Shown: piece after piece, positions 1 to 11,167 of the stretch | Position numbering within the stretch: the stretch's first letter is position 1 | Layout: each line of letters begins with the position of its first letter | Assembly (NCBI GenBank): GCA_903813345.2 | Contig: CAIIXF020000008.1 | Coordinates: 19,762,822 to 19,826,821, forward strand | Direction: 5' to 3' | DNA: 64,000 bases | Origin: Owenia fusiformis | Taxonomy: Eukaryota; Annelida; Polychaeta; Sabellida; Oweniidae | Notes under the pieces: model-generated | What the model saw: the letters and a program-made list of their open reading frames with translations, nothing else | Databases searched by the model: none | Told to the model about the DNA's origin: nothing | Translations under genes and position numbers: made by a program

Positions 1-1
1 C

Positions 2-1609
2 AACAAAGATGATCGAGGGACAATATCTCATTATATGAGTCTTATAACTACTCATGGGTGCCAACAGATATATCAAACAAAGTCAAGGCTTATCAAAATA
101 TGTTGGACAATTTTTCTTCTAGCAAGTGTTTGTGTGGCAACTTATTTCGTATCTGTGGCTATTAGTAAATACTACAAATATAGAACACATGAGGATACTT
201 CTTTGAAGGACACATATGTTGACTTTCCGGCTGTCACGGTATGTAGACTTGATGATGATGGTGTCAGTAGATTATTTTCTGAACATTATGCTCCTGACAA
301 AGGTAATGAAGAACTTATTAAGCAAGAAATGGATGTACTCATCAAAATTTTTGAAATAGCCCTGGATTTTGAAAGTGAAGATCTATCATATCCAGACCTA
401 TTTAAACTACTTTATGCAAAATTTTTTGCAAGGTTACTAGATCAGCAAAGTATTGCTCAAGCATTTCCTGCATTTGCAGAATATCTGGTATCTGATTATG
501 ATCATTTCATTGTGTCATGCCAGTTCAAAGACCAGGATTGTAATAAAACACATTTTGTGGAAAAAATGAATGGTCAATATTTCAATTGTTTCACATTTAA
601 TCATTCTGACACTATCAAGAAAGGAGGCCCAACATTGGGTCTTTCCTTGGTGTTTTTCTTAGACACCCTTAAAGAAATTGAATTTCAAGATATGTCATTT
701 GGAGATTCCTCAATGAGGTTTACTGATTCTGGAATTAAAGTGGTAATACATGAACCAAATACAATTCCAGACATGATAAATGATGGATTTATTATTGCCC
801 CTGGTTACTCTACAAATATTGCCCTGAAGCAGTCCGTATTTGAGAAGATGGAGTCTCCCTGGGGAGAATGTGATAAGTCGAGAGTGAAGATAACTGACAT
901 TGCCAATGAAGACACTGATATTGTATACAACAGGGAAACATGTATGAAGATCTGCCAGCAGAGATACATTCAAGGAAAATGTGAATGTCTTAACATAATG
1001 CTCCCAGTCCCAGATGATTTGAAAAATGAGAAATACTGTTTTTATATTGACAAAGAAAATATGCTTCAAAATCCAAACTGGACTCATGTTTTCCTTGAGG
1101 AACTGAAACATGTGGATTGTGAAAGTAAGCACCTTTTGGATCTGCCAGACTCTTATGTAGGCCAGTATAAATGTGACTGCCCCCTGTCTTGTCGTTACAA
1201 AAAATATAATTCTCTAATTTCACAGGCAAACTGGCCACCTCAGAATGGAGTTCGCAGATTCATCAAAAAGTATATGAATGAACAACCTACTTTGTTAAAT
1301 GGCACATACATTTACAAGGCATATGAAGAGAATGATACATCTGGTGATTTGTACAACATGGTCCAGAACAACTTTCTAAGGTTAAACGTGTACCATAGAT
1401 CCTTAACTGTTCAGACCACAACCCAAATAGCAGCTTATACAGTTCAAGATTTGGTATCTGAGATTGGTGGCATAATTGGTATATGTGTTGGTATGTCAGT
1501 ACTCAGTATATTGGAACTTTTCCAATTAGTTGCAATTGTAATTCGCAACTTTGGGAAGAGGGCCAATCGAAGAGGAAATGTAAAGCATGGAGCTGTGGAG
1601 TTAATTTGA
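2..1609 (+). CDS. DEG/ENaC-family sodium channel subunit, copy A (5' partial)
   Basis: This is a trimeric, ligand- or mechanically gated cation channel subunit of the plasma membrane. The reading frame is open from the window edge, and the sequence before the first in-window ATG (35) matches residues 9-19 of copy B, so only about 8 codons are missing. Visible family marks in order are the pre-M1 His-Gly gating motif (THGCQQI), M1 (starting near KICWTIFLL), the post-M1 motif FPAVTVCR, a Cys-rich extracellular domain with FNCFTFN, SPWGEC and CDCPLSC, and M2 with GGIIGICVGMSVLSILEL. The selectivity-filter G-x-S position reads GMS. The gene has one exon; the stop is TGA. Copy B lies 6.6 kb downstream in the same orientation. 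The two differ mostly between FPAVTVCR and the CQFK motif, in the finger/thumb region. I cannot tell whether it is acid-, peptide- or mechanically gated. Confidence 0.93.
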   Translation, partial: NKDDRGTISHYMSLITTHGCQQIYQTKSRLIKICWTIFLLASVCVATYFVSVAISKYYKYRTHEDTSLKDTYVDFPAVTVCRLDDDGVSRLFSEHYAPDKGNEELIKQEMDVLIKIFEIALDFESEDLSYPDLFKLLYAKFFARLLDQQSIAQAFPAFAEYLVSDYDHFIVSCQFKDQDCNKTHFVEKMNGQYFNCFTFNHSDTIKKGGPTLGLSLVFFLDTLKEIEFQDMSFGDSSMRFTDSGIKVVIHEPNTIPDMINDGFIIAPGYSTNIALKQSVFEKMESPWGECDKSRVKITDIANEDTDIVYNRETCMKICQQRYIQGKCECLNIMLPVPDDLKNEKYCFYIDKENMLQNPNWTHVFLEELKHVDCESKHLLDLPDSYVGQYKCDCPLSCRYKKYNSLISQANWPPQNGVRRFIKKYMNEQPTLLNGTYIYKAYEENDTSGDLYNMVQNNFLRLNVYHRSLTVQTTTQIAAYTVQDLVSEIGGIIGICVGMSVLSILELFQLVAIVIRNFGKRANRRGNVKHGAVELI

Positions 1610-3671
1610 AATTCATTTGGTTGCTTTACTCAGATGTTTGTTTAGAAATACAATGAAGGCAAAACTTGTTAAACTAGATTAAATAATGATAACTTTTACA
1701 TGAGATCAGAAACTGAAAGGTTTTACATCATGATGGGATTACAAGAAGTACCAGGTATAAATGATGAAATAGATTTTACTATTAAGTTCCATAGCTGCAA
1801 AATGATATGCAATATGTATAACTATAGAAATGTGAAATTGAAGGAACTAAATTAATTTAAAGTCAATAGATAAATGTAGCATTGTGTAAATAATACTTTT
1901 TATTACTCTGTCCTTTGTAATGTAAATATGTTGTAAAAAAGAAAGTATTGTCACCAAATTGGTGGTTGAATAAATATACAAATATACATCTTGTGTAATA
2001 ATCATACAGCTCTTTTCGACAACTTGGTTCACAGCTTTATGTGATATCATAATTCAGTTGATTCAGTATACATGTAATGTTGAACAAAGCAAAAGTGACA
2101 TCATTATTTTGATGTCTAATATTCTCTGTTTTTTTAATACTTTAGAGGTGCTTTTCTTTGATAAGTTTTTATATTACAGTAAATATGCCATGAAGGCATA
2201 AGGGAATGGAAAGATTAAAACATGGCGTAACTTCAAGTAACACAAGTCCAAACTTGTTCATCAAGTTCATACAGTTTGATTTTGTAAAATCAGTGTTGAA
2301 AATAACACCATTTGTAAACAAAACTCTTGAGTACTTTTGATCAACAAATTGTTGCACAACATATACAACGTGTAAGGTGTTCATAAAGTTTGTGCAAAAG
2401 TACTCTAAAATTTTGGTTCCTAGGTCATTCTTGCTGAAAGGAGCATGTAGGTTATCGCAAACAATTTCAAACAATTCTAACTTGAATTATGAATATTTTC
2501 TGATCATGAACAGGGGAGTATCTTTTAGATCCATTCATTATCTTCAAGAAAAGCAGTGGCGGATCCAGGAACCAGGAACTTATCTTAAAGTTATTAAGTT
2601 TTTCTCTCAAGAACTATTTAATACATCAAAATAAAGAATAGTAATGCATTAAACATTGTAAAAAATGATTGCATTATTGGTGAAAATGGGGTCAACATCT
2701 TTGAAAAAGTGTGTTGATGGGTTGATTGCTAGTTAAATATCTCCGAGTTTGTTTGATCTTATTATTACTGTATATAATTTTCTTTGAGATAATGAATTGA
2801 TCTAAAAGATAAACCTGTCTTCATTGTCAGAAAATAGTCATAATCCAAGATATAAACTTCTGAAATTGTTTGCAATAACCTATGTGCTCCTTTCCCTCAG
2901 TATACCTACACTAAATATACATTGAAATCCTAAATTATACTGGAAAAGGTCTTTGAAGAAAAAAAGTGTTATTATTGCAATAGTAACATGAGTAGGGGGA
3001 GAGGGAGAGGTCGAGCAGGCAAAAAAGGATATTTTAAATGTACATTGCTCTCACTGTTTATCGTGATGTCTAGATTTTTAAATTATTATGCAGTTATGCA
3101 TATGTTTAATAAATAAGTATACTAGAAATGTTATTTTAGAAGTCAATACTAGAAGTCAGTTTTCTTAAAAAGTTTTTCTATATTATTGTATGTACATTTT
3201 GTTGAATGAAACAAATTTTGTTGTTGGCAGCAAGATAATATTAATGACTTTTATTAGACTTTATATAAATTTTTGTTGGATGATGTACACCTTTTTATGT
3301 AGGAGTGTTATTAAAATAGTGCATATAACCTGAATATGTTATTCTTGTTGGTGACTAAAAACTGAAATGAAATTTAGTTTAATTATATTTTCTTACTTTG
3401 ACCACTGAAACGCATAGACATGTCAAGCAAATGATTGACTTTTGGAAGAGAATTTACTTATTTATCTACGATGTTCATAATAAAACCTATTTCTGAAAAA
3501 GATTAAGATCAAATGTTACATTGAATCAATGTCTTACTTGTATAGTCTTACAGTTCCCATTGTCAGCCTCCATGTAAATATTACCTTATATATGTGTTAT
3601 ACTTGATAACAAAGTAAAATAAATTTTAGCGTTCAATAATATTTATTGTTATTTATTGATCATTGGGTATT
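1610..3671. other. 3' flank of channel copy A, duplicated with copy B
   Basis: This non-coding stretch has recognisable homology to the flank of copy B (about 11,220-12,360). Shared landmarks are ATTACAGTA followed by GCCATGAAGG (2175 and 11,348) and AGAAATGTTATTTTAGAAGT (3124 and 11,883). The segment was therefore duplicated together with the gene. A candidate polyadenylation hexamer AATAAA is at 1969-1974. No ORF here is convincing. Confidence 0.6.
2433..2903. repeat. Foldback (inverted-repeat) insertion in copy A flank
   Basis: Sequence near 2433-2510 (CTGAAAGGAGCATGTAGGTT...) returns as its imperfect reverse complement near 2820-2903 (...AACCTATGTGCTCCTTTCC). This gives arms of about 78 bp with a spacer of about 310 bp. 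The block has no counterpart in the copy B flank, so it probably inserted after the duplication. The motif AGTGGCGGATCCAGGA (2555) in the spacer resembles ends of some hAT-like elements, but I saw no partner end. Confidence 0.55.
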
Positions 3672-3744
3672 CACCCTACACATAGAGCGCGCGCAATATT
3701 ACTACGCTGGCTGCATTTGAAGAGACTATCTGGCTATTTCAAAC

Positions 3745-5666
3745 ATGGCTGAGAGGTTAGTTTTCTTTCCAACATTTTGATTGTTTTTCAAGCTGTATAC
3801 CAGCGATTATTGAATTTCTTAAAAGAATGATATTCAAAGTACCTATGTTTGACAGCTTACTATAAAACGCCGACCTATTGGCATGTGCTGCTGAGATAAA
3901 AACAAATTCCAAAAAACGCCATTATTTCCATTTATTTCTTCCTCTCGATCAACTGCTAAGCTACCAAGTACAGGTAAGCTGACGACCCCATCCATCTATG
4001 CATGTAATTAGATCCTTTAATAGCCCAAAGGACCTTATACACCCTCCATTGGGATCTCCCCATGGGAAAAAAATAATTCATCTGATTTTTCAAAATGAGT
4101 ATTCTGCTTCAATTATTACATTTATATGCACACTAGTATCTTGTTGACCTATATTCAGCGCTGTATTGATGTATAGGCCACTTATAAGGGTCATAATTCA
4201 ATCATGAAGTGTAGAGGCATAGATTCCAAACCAGGAAGTATTTTTGTGTCTGTCAAAATCCATTTACATCCTACGCATCCCTGCATCTTATCCAAATATG
4301 TTACTACATAATGAAATATAATAGTATAATCTTTGGTTTTACAAACTTGTATGATATTTGATAAGTGTAAAAGTTGTTTTTGGAGCATTTTTCTAAAGCC
4401 ATTTTGTAGGGAAAAAAATGATGAAAAAATGTACAATCTTTTAATTTTGAGTATGACCTGAATCGATTGCAAACTTCACATTTGATGAGATAAACCATTT
4501 GTGTCGTATTGTGAAATTATTAAGCTTGCAATCGATTCAGGTCATATTGTATTTTTGGTATTTCTGTGATAATCAATGGAAACCAATGGCCTCTATTGGG
4601 ATCTGCTGATATCCTCATGTTAAGTCAATGGTGCACAGCCCTATGTAAGTCAATACAACCTTACTGAACGAAATGATCCCTATCTCAGCTTATGTGTGTC
4701 CAAGCACTTTAATATTTTCCAAAGTATTAAATGACATTTTATTCTTCATGTTACACCTACGAATGATTCATTTTGACCATAGGGATATTTGCCAATAATT
4801 GCACCTTGTCCTTTGTTACAGTACAAGTCCTAAGTAGAACTCTGCCGAAAATTTAGGAGAGGACTACGGGGGGTGAGTATTATATGATTCTAATGCATAC
4901 TTAAATGTTTTCATTTTATTTCAGACTAGGATTCGAATGTTACTATTGCAACACAAACAGGAGATGTAAGAAATTTACAGATATGATTCATCACCTACTT
5001 GAAATACACCCAGATGATAAATTAAAGGTCAGAAAAATTAGCAGGATCAATAACAATATAAGAAGAACAACAAGAAATTTCTCCAGAATTATACTAAGTG
5101 GAGTGACAAACGCAAATAAAAGAATAATTATTATTGATAGCGATGAATATATGACAATAAGTGTAATTAATGAAAATAAAATGAAATGTTCAAAAATTCA
5201 AAATTCAGCCCCAATGAAATGTCAATCTGATTTAATAACACATGAAATTCAATACAATGAAATGACAACTGAAATTGAATGCAGCAAATCCTCCAATGAA
5301 ATGGACACTGTCCAGATTCAAGATGAAACAACTGATTTTGATTATTCATTAATGGGCGAAGATAATGAAATGATAGTCACTGAAGAAATGATATGTCAAA
5401 TGAAAAAAATGATTCCTGTTGTTGCTGAAAAACTCTCAAAAGATGAGTCAGTTGGAACATTCAGGACATTTTTGGAGCTGGTATCTAAGGATAAATTCCC
5501 CATAGAAAACATTGCCTTCAAACCATTTCTCGACGTAGTTGAATGATTTGGATCCGACACTATTGAGCAATTTCGATACAAAAACCAAGAGACCATTTCC
5601 TTTTGGAGAGTGGGATATCGGTTATTCAAGGGCAAGTTCCTTCGCTATTCATTTTTAGCTGTGTGA
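3745..5666 (+). pseudogene. Transposon-encoded zinc-finger-like protein, truncated
   Basis: Exon 1 (3745-3755) starts next to the left TIR and encodes MAE plus two bases, with donor GTTAGT at 3756. Exon 2 begins after TTTTATTTCAG at 4925. The joined frame reads MAERLGFECYYCNTNRR, then continues in one frame to TGA at 5544-5546. An early Cys-x2-Cys and a later His-x3-His near HHLLEIHP look like a nucleic-acid-binding zinc finger. The frame continues past that TGA for 39 more codons with protein-like composition (FGSDTIEQFRYKN...) to a second TGA at 5664-5666. The TGA after VVE therefore probably replaced a Trp codon. The rest of the protein is missing. I do not recognise a transposase catalytic core. 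It resembles uncharacterised proteins of repeat families I have seen in mollusc genomes, but this is only a memory-based impression. Confidence 0.6.
4452..4546. repeat. 21-bp perfect inverted repeat inside the TIR element
   Basis: The arm at 4452-4472 (TATGACCTGAATCGATTGCA plus A) is the exact reverse complement of 4526-4546, with a 53-base loop. It lies in the intron of the transposon gene and could be a nested small element or a stem. Confidence 0.6.
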
Positions 5667-6732
5667 ACGTATTGAAATCTCCATCGGTCCGTCCGTCCAG
5701 CTGGAAAGAAGCAGCAGATTATTAAGTGACATCCATCTGTCCGTCCATCCTTCCATCGTCAACAGTTGTGGCACTAAGAGACAAATGCAATATCCATTCA
5801 TATTTGTTATGCACACAAGTGACATACCCTATACTGTACATGTATGTATATCCAGGATATCTCTTTGGAAATAAGTCACTTAAGGTCATGGCCAAAGTAA
5901 AGAGTTACACTTGAAAAATGTTCATTATTGTTTAAAATGTTAATTACCTGTGCAAAAATTGTTTACAGAGTTCGACACTTGTATATATATATTTTATGCA
6001 CATAAGTAACTTTCTTTGGATAGGCCTACATTGCAACCAAATATTTATTAGTAAAATTGCACGACATATCAAACACTGCTCAAAATCAAATGCTACCCTC
6101 CCAGGTCTACCCTTGTATAGAACTTCGAAATTTTATAACAATTTGATATTATAGTGAGTTATTCCACAGTCTATGTGCTTTTGATACACATGAGCACTGG
6201 ATCTGTGGTCGATATTTGAGAAGTCTATCGCATCTTTAATTTCAAGTTGCTATAGTGTTAATCCCAAGAGGTTGATATTGACATGCGTAGTCCTCTCATC
6301 CCAAAATTTGATCTCGGGATTTCAAATGAAGTTTCCTCAGGAAAAATAATGTTAAAATTCTTCAAAATAACATCAATGATGCAAAATATGTTAGGAATGT
6401 ATATAATTCTCTCATAATACTTCAGTTACCGTGATAATATGAGGATATTGAGATTCTTTACTGGAAACTTCGCGGTAAATTTCTGAATTATCAACTTTAC
6501 ATCGTATTTTATTCATTATGTAGGCAAACCTTCCTATATTTTTGTCATAGTTCTTCAATTAAGTGTATACTATATGGTTTGCCACCCATATAAGATACAT
6601 TAATATCTTAAATAAGTCCGTAGGTGCTTCCAAAAAGTAAACCATGAGAAAGAAGTTGAGAAATAGCCAGATAGTCTCTTCAAATGCAGCCAGCGTAGTA
6701 ATTTGCTCGCGCTCTATGTGTAGGGTGGTATT

Positions 6733-8175
6733 GCACATAATCAATTCTGGTTAAATTCGCTATGAGAGCAAATTTAGAGAACATGAAAGCAATGTTAGAA
6801 ATACATTGTCAGTTAAAAAGTACAGAGTGTATAACAATAATAGTTAAACAAGTCATCAACTGTAGTTGTCTCTCAAGTTAATCTTACATCTGTTTTCACT
6901 TTTATATTCGTAGAATATTTGAGTAAAACAAAATATTTTGGATGTTAGTAATGCTTTAAAGTTCATCCTGTGAAAATTTTATCAGAAAAAGAGAAGGGTG
7001 ACTTGCTCTGCCATGGCTACTAGCCTATACTATGTTATTTCCATACTCTTCCTTTTGATAATCATGCAGGGCTCTTTCAGAGTGATGTAAGCTTTAAAGA
7101 TCCATATTACAGCCAGTCAACTATTGAAGAAGTATTGCAATTGGCTGGTTCAGCATTTCAAAACGTATTTTGAATGTAATTTCAGAGACTGAATTGTATA
7201 TTGAAATATGACATTAACATTTTGAGGGTCATGTAAAGTTTGTCAAAATGTATTACAATTTCTTGAGTTGTACAAATGTATGTTGAAATATGAAATTAAA
7301 GGCAGAATCAAATCTATGGGGGTGAAAAAATTACAAGCAATGTGTACAATTGACCTACCAATCTATTCCTTACAATCCCAAATACAATATCTCCCAAAAG
7401 ATTCACGCTATGTTATAAATTGGTGAAGTTATAATGGATTCAAAGTGCAAAAATGAGGGAAAATGTTTAAATTCTCCCAAATAATAAGAATGGTAACCAT
7501 TCTTATAGAAAAATAATATGTTATTGTAAATATCTTTAGTTTTCCTGATGAAATAAAGTATGCACTTTGGTGATTTTAAGAAAATAGACATGAAAAGAAA
7601 TGACATAATCCAGAAATATTCTAAAATTGAAACAATTTTTTGTTGGGCTGCTCGCTAGATCTGATTCTCTCTTTAAGAAGAACTTTTGAGCACATAAATT
7701 TTCTTGAGTGGTCAAATACTTTATTATTTTAAATAGACAAATATTTAATTATGAAAAACATAAATACCGTTGATGAATGCAAAAGAAATGTAAATGTAAA
7801 AACCAATATGTTAAGTATCAGAACTGAGTTACACAAGATGAATTAACTCCTGGATTACATATGAACAAAGTGAATTAATAAGATGTAGAATTAATAGGTA
7901 TACATTAATGCTAAATAAATGAGATACCTGTATTGTTATAACTAGAGACGATTTATGACATTAGTTTTATTCGTAGAATGTTTTTAATTATACCTGTAGT
8001 ATTACAAAGTAGAGTGGGATGTGGTGGGATCTTATTAGAGAAGGCCTAGCATTCTTGTAAAAGGAAAAACTTGGATAAAAAATCTGAAACATGATATGTT
8101 TCAATAATCATTATGGCAATGCGAGTTTGAATACACTGTAAGTTAAAATGATATAATAAACTCTTAAAAGGTATA
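6733..8175. other. Spacer between the transposon and channel copy B
   Basis: About the first 170 bases (to roughly 6890) continue the duplicated 3' flank of copy A, matching 12,355-12,500. The remainder is AT-rich with no supported ORF. The promoter and 5' UTR of copy B must lie at its right end, but no TATA or initiator element stands out with confidence. Confidence 0.5.
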
Positions 8176-9801
8176 ATGGACTCAGACGAAGAAGAAGGCA
8201 ACAAAGATGATCGAGGGACAATATCTCACTATATGAGTCTTATAACTACTCATGGTTGCCAACAGATATATCAAACAAAGTCAAGGCTGATCAAAATATG
8301 TTGGACAATTTTTCTTCTAGCAAGTGTTTGTGTGGCAACTTATTTTGTATCTGTCGCTATTAGTAATTACTACAAATACAGAACGCATGAGGAAACTTCT
8401 CTGAAGGACACATATGTTGACTTTCCAGCTGTTACTGTATGCAGACTTGATGATGATGGCATTGCTAGATTATTTTATGAAGAACCTGACAACAAACTTA
8501 TTAAACAAGAAGTAGAGGTAGTTAAAAAAGTATTTAATCTAGATGGTGATTTTAAAATTGAAGAACTATCATACCTACAACTAGTACTTTATGCTAAATA
8601 TGCACCGAGGTTACTGGATCGGCAAAGTATTCCTCAATCATTTCCTGCATTTACAGAATATCTGGCATCTGATTATGATCGTTTCATTGTGTCATGTCAG
8701 TTCAAAGAACATGATTGTAATAAAACACACTTTGTGGAAAGAAAGAATGGTCAAAATTTCAATTGTCTTACATTTAATCATTCTGACACAGTTAAGAAAG
8801 GAGGACCAATTTCAGGTCTTTCCTTGGTAATTTTCTTAGATGTGCTACAAGAAAGGGAACTTCTTAAGATGACTTTTATAGGTGCCTCGAAGAGGTTTAC
8901 TGATTCTGGAATTAAAGTGGCAATACATGAGCCAAATACAATTCCAGACATGATAAATGATGGATTTATTGTTGCCCCTGGTTACTCTACAAATATTGCC
9001 CTTAAGCAGTCCGTATTTGAGAAGATGGAGTCTCCCTGGGGAGAATGTGACAAGTCGAGAGTGAAGATAACTGACATTGCCAATGAAAACACTGATATTG
9101 TATACAACAGGGAAACATGTATGAAGATCTGCCAGCAGAGATACATTCAAGGAAAATGTGGATGTCTTAACATAATGCTCCCAGTCCCAAATGATTTGGA
9201 AAATGAGAAATACTGTTTTTATATTGACAAAGATAATATGCTTCAAAATCAAAACTGGACACAAGTTTTCCTTGAGGAATTGAAACATTTGGATTGTGAA
9301 AGTAAGCATCTTGAGGATCTACCAGATTCCTATGTTGGCCAGTATAAATGTGACTGTCCCCTGTCTTGTAGTTACAAAACATATGATTCTCTAATTTCAC
9401 AGGCAAACTGGCCACCTCAGAATGCAGTTCGCAGATTCATCGAAAAGTATTCGAATAATTTTCCTACTTTGTTAAATGGCACAGCCATTTACAAAGCATA
9501 TGAAGAGAACGATGCCTCTGCTGATTTGTACAACATGGTCGAGAACAACTTTCTAAAGTTGAATGTGTATCATAGGTCCTTGACTCTTCAGACCACGACC
9601 CAAGTAGCAGCATATACAGTTCAGAATTTGGTGTCTGAGATTGGTGGCATAATTGGTATATGTGTTGGTATGTCTGTACTCAGTATATTGGAACTTTTCC
9701 AATTAGTTGCAATTGTAATTCGCAACTTTGGGAAAATGGTGAATCAAAGAGGAAATATAAAGCATAGAGACATGGATTTGAATGAAGCGGAATTGGTGTA
9801 A
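8176..9801 (+). CDS. DEG/ENaC-family sodium channel subunit, copy B (complete)
   Basis: This complete 541-residue single-exon gene starts MDSDEEEGNKDD and has a typical length for the family. It has two membrane passes (M1 about residues 36-64, M2 about 483-515) around a large Cys-rich ectodomain. The marks are THGCQQI before M1, FPAVTVCR after M1, CDCPLSC and NWPP late in the ectodomain, and GGIIGICVGMS at the filter/M2. It is strongly similar to copy A except around residues 85-150, where several residues are lost and many changed; this corresponds to the finger/thumb region that shapes gating and ligand response. The acidic N-terminus (DSDEEEG) is intracellular. The C-terminal peptide RDMDLNEAELV is the founder of the minisatellite that follows. 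Lack of introns in both copies suggests either a retrogene ancestor or intron loss before duplication. Confidence 0.95.
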   Translation: MDSDEEEGNKDDRGTISHYMSLITTHGCQQIYQTKSRLIKICWTIFLLASVCVATYFVSVAISNYYKYRTHEETSLKDTYVDFPAVTVCRLDDDGIARLFYEEPDNKLIKQEVEVVKKVFNLDGDFKIEELSYLQLVLYAKYAPRLLDRQSIPQSFPAFTEYLASDYDRFIVSCQFKEHDCNKTHFVERKNGQNFNCLTFNHSDTVKKGGPISGLSLVIFLDVLQERELLKMTFIGASKRFTDSGIKVAIHEPNTIPDMINDGFIVAPGYSTNIALKQSVFEKMESPWGECDKSRVKITDIANENTDIVYNRETCMKICQQRYIQGKCGCLNIMLPVPNDLENEKYCFYIDKDNMLQNQNWTQVFLEELKHLDCESKHLEDLPDSYVGQYKCDCPLSCSYKTYDSLISQANWPPQNAVRRFIEKYSNNFPTLLNGTAIYKAYEENDASADLYNMVENNFLKLNVYHRSLTLQTTTQVAAYTVQNLVSEIGGIIGICVGMSVLSILELFQLVAIVIRNFGKMVNQRGNIKHRDMDLNEAELV

Positions 9802-11167
9802 AACATTAGAGACATGGAGTTAAAGGAAGAAGAAATGGTGTAAAACATTAGAGTCAAGGAGTTGAATGAAGCGGAATTGGTTTAAAACATTAGAGACATT
9901 GAGTTAAATGAAGTGGAATTGGTGTAAACCAAAAAGACAAGGAGTTAAATGAAGTGGGATTGGTGTAACACATTTGAGAGATGGAGTTAAATGAAGTGGA
10001 ATTGGTGTAAAACATTAGAGAGATGGAGTTAAATGAAGTGGAATTGGTGTAAAACATTAGAGAGATGGAGTTAAATGAAGTGGAATTGGTGTAAACCAAA
10101 AAGACAAGGAGTTAAATGAAGTGGGATTGGTGTAAAACATTAGAGAGATGGAGTTAAATGAAGTGGAATTGGTGTAAAACATTACTAAGAGAGATGGAGT
10201 TAAATGAAGTGGAATTGGTGTAAAACATTACTAAGAGAGATGGAGTTAAATGAAGAAGAATTGGCGTAACACATTAGAGAGATGGAGTTAAATGAAGTGG
10301 AATTGGTGTAAAACATTAGAGAGATGGAGTTAAATGAAGTGGAATTGGTGTAAAACATTAGAGAGATGGAGTTAAATGAAGTGGAATTGGTGTAAACCAA
10401 AAAGACAAGGAGTGAAATGAAGTGGGATTGGTGTAAAACATTAGAGAGATGGAGTTAAATGAAGTGGAATTGGTGTAAAACATTAGAGAGATGGAGTTAA
10501 ATGAAGTGGAATTGGTGTAAACCAAAAAGACAAGGAGTTAAATGAAGTGGGATTGGTGTAAAACATTAGAGAGATGGAGTTAAATGAAGTGGAATTGGTG
10601 TAAACCAAAAAAGACAAGGAGTTAAATGAAGTGGGATTGGTGTAAAACATTAGAGAGATGGAGTTAAATGAAGTGGAATTGGTGTAAAACATTACTAAGA
10701 GAGATGGAGTTAAATGAAGTGGAATTGGTGTAAAACATTACTAAGAGAGATGGAGTTAAATGAAGAAGAATTGGCGTAACACATTAGAGAGATGGAGTTA
10801 AATGAAGTGGAATTGGTGTAAAACATTAGAGAGATGGAGTTAAATGAAGTGGAATTGGTGTAAAACATTAGAGAGATGGAGTTAAATGAAGTGGAATTGG
10901 TGTAAACCAAAAAGACAAGGAGTGAAATGAAGTGGGATTGGTGTAAAACATTAGAGAGATGGAGTTAAATGAAGTGGAATTGGTGTAAAACATTAGAGAG
11001 ATGGAGTTAAATGAAGTGGAATTGGTGTAAACCAAAAAGACAAGGAGTTAAATGAAGTTGGATTGGTGTAAAACATTAGAGAGATGGAGTTAAATGAAGT
11101 GGAATTGGTGTAAACCAAAAAGACAAGGAGTTAAATGAAGTGGAATTGGTGTAAAACATTACTAAGA
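9802..11167 (+). repeat. About 42-bp minisatellite seeded by the copy B stop region
   Basis: There are roughly 32 head-to-tail units with core GAGTTAAATGAAGTGGAATT and GGTGTAAA. The last coding unit of copy B (encoding RDMDLNEAELV and TAA) is itself the first repeat. The first few downstream units stay in the coding frame, each closing with TAA (for example RDIELNEVELV then stop). Variant units start CCAAAAAGACAAGG or ACATTACTAAGAG. A higher-order period of 510 bp is visible, because the block at 10,200-10,400 recurs at 10,710-10,910. The array lies in the 3' UTR or just beyond it. Confidence 0.95.

Larger units (their letters stand above)
3672..6727. mobile_element. 3,056-bp TIR DNA transposon, degenerate copy
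   Basis: The element is bounded by inverted repeats of about 69 bp that start CACCCTACACATAGAGCGCG. The left TIR is 3672-3740 and the right TIR is 6659-6727, differing by a few bases and a 1-bp indel. It is flanked by a 5-bp duplication GTATT (3667-3671 and 6728-6732). In the duplicated flank of channel copy B the same site is uninterrupted and reads TTGGGAATTGCACAT (12,347-12,361), which directly proves the insertion boundaries. Inside is the remnant of a two-exon gene. CAC-starting ends with 5-bp duplications also occur in Transib/RAG-like elements, but neither the heptamer nor the protein matches those here, so the superfamily is left open. Confidence 0.88.

Noticed and set aside
710-1238. 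Minus-strand ORFs opposite channel copy A (and the matching pair at 8845-9415 opposite copy B)
   Set aside because: They are antisense shadows of a strongly conserved coding frame; their similarity between copies follows from the sense genes.
3672-6727. Element considered as a RAG/Transib relative because of CAC ends and a 5-bp duplication
   Set aside because: The heptamer reads CACCCTA and the remnant protein shows no RAG1-like core; the resemblance is limited to end bases and duplication length.
9890-10910. Repetitive minus-strand ORFs in the 42-bp array
   Set aside because: The unit length is a multiple of three, so an open frame on the other strand is automatic. No gene context.
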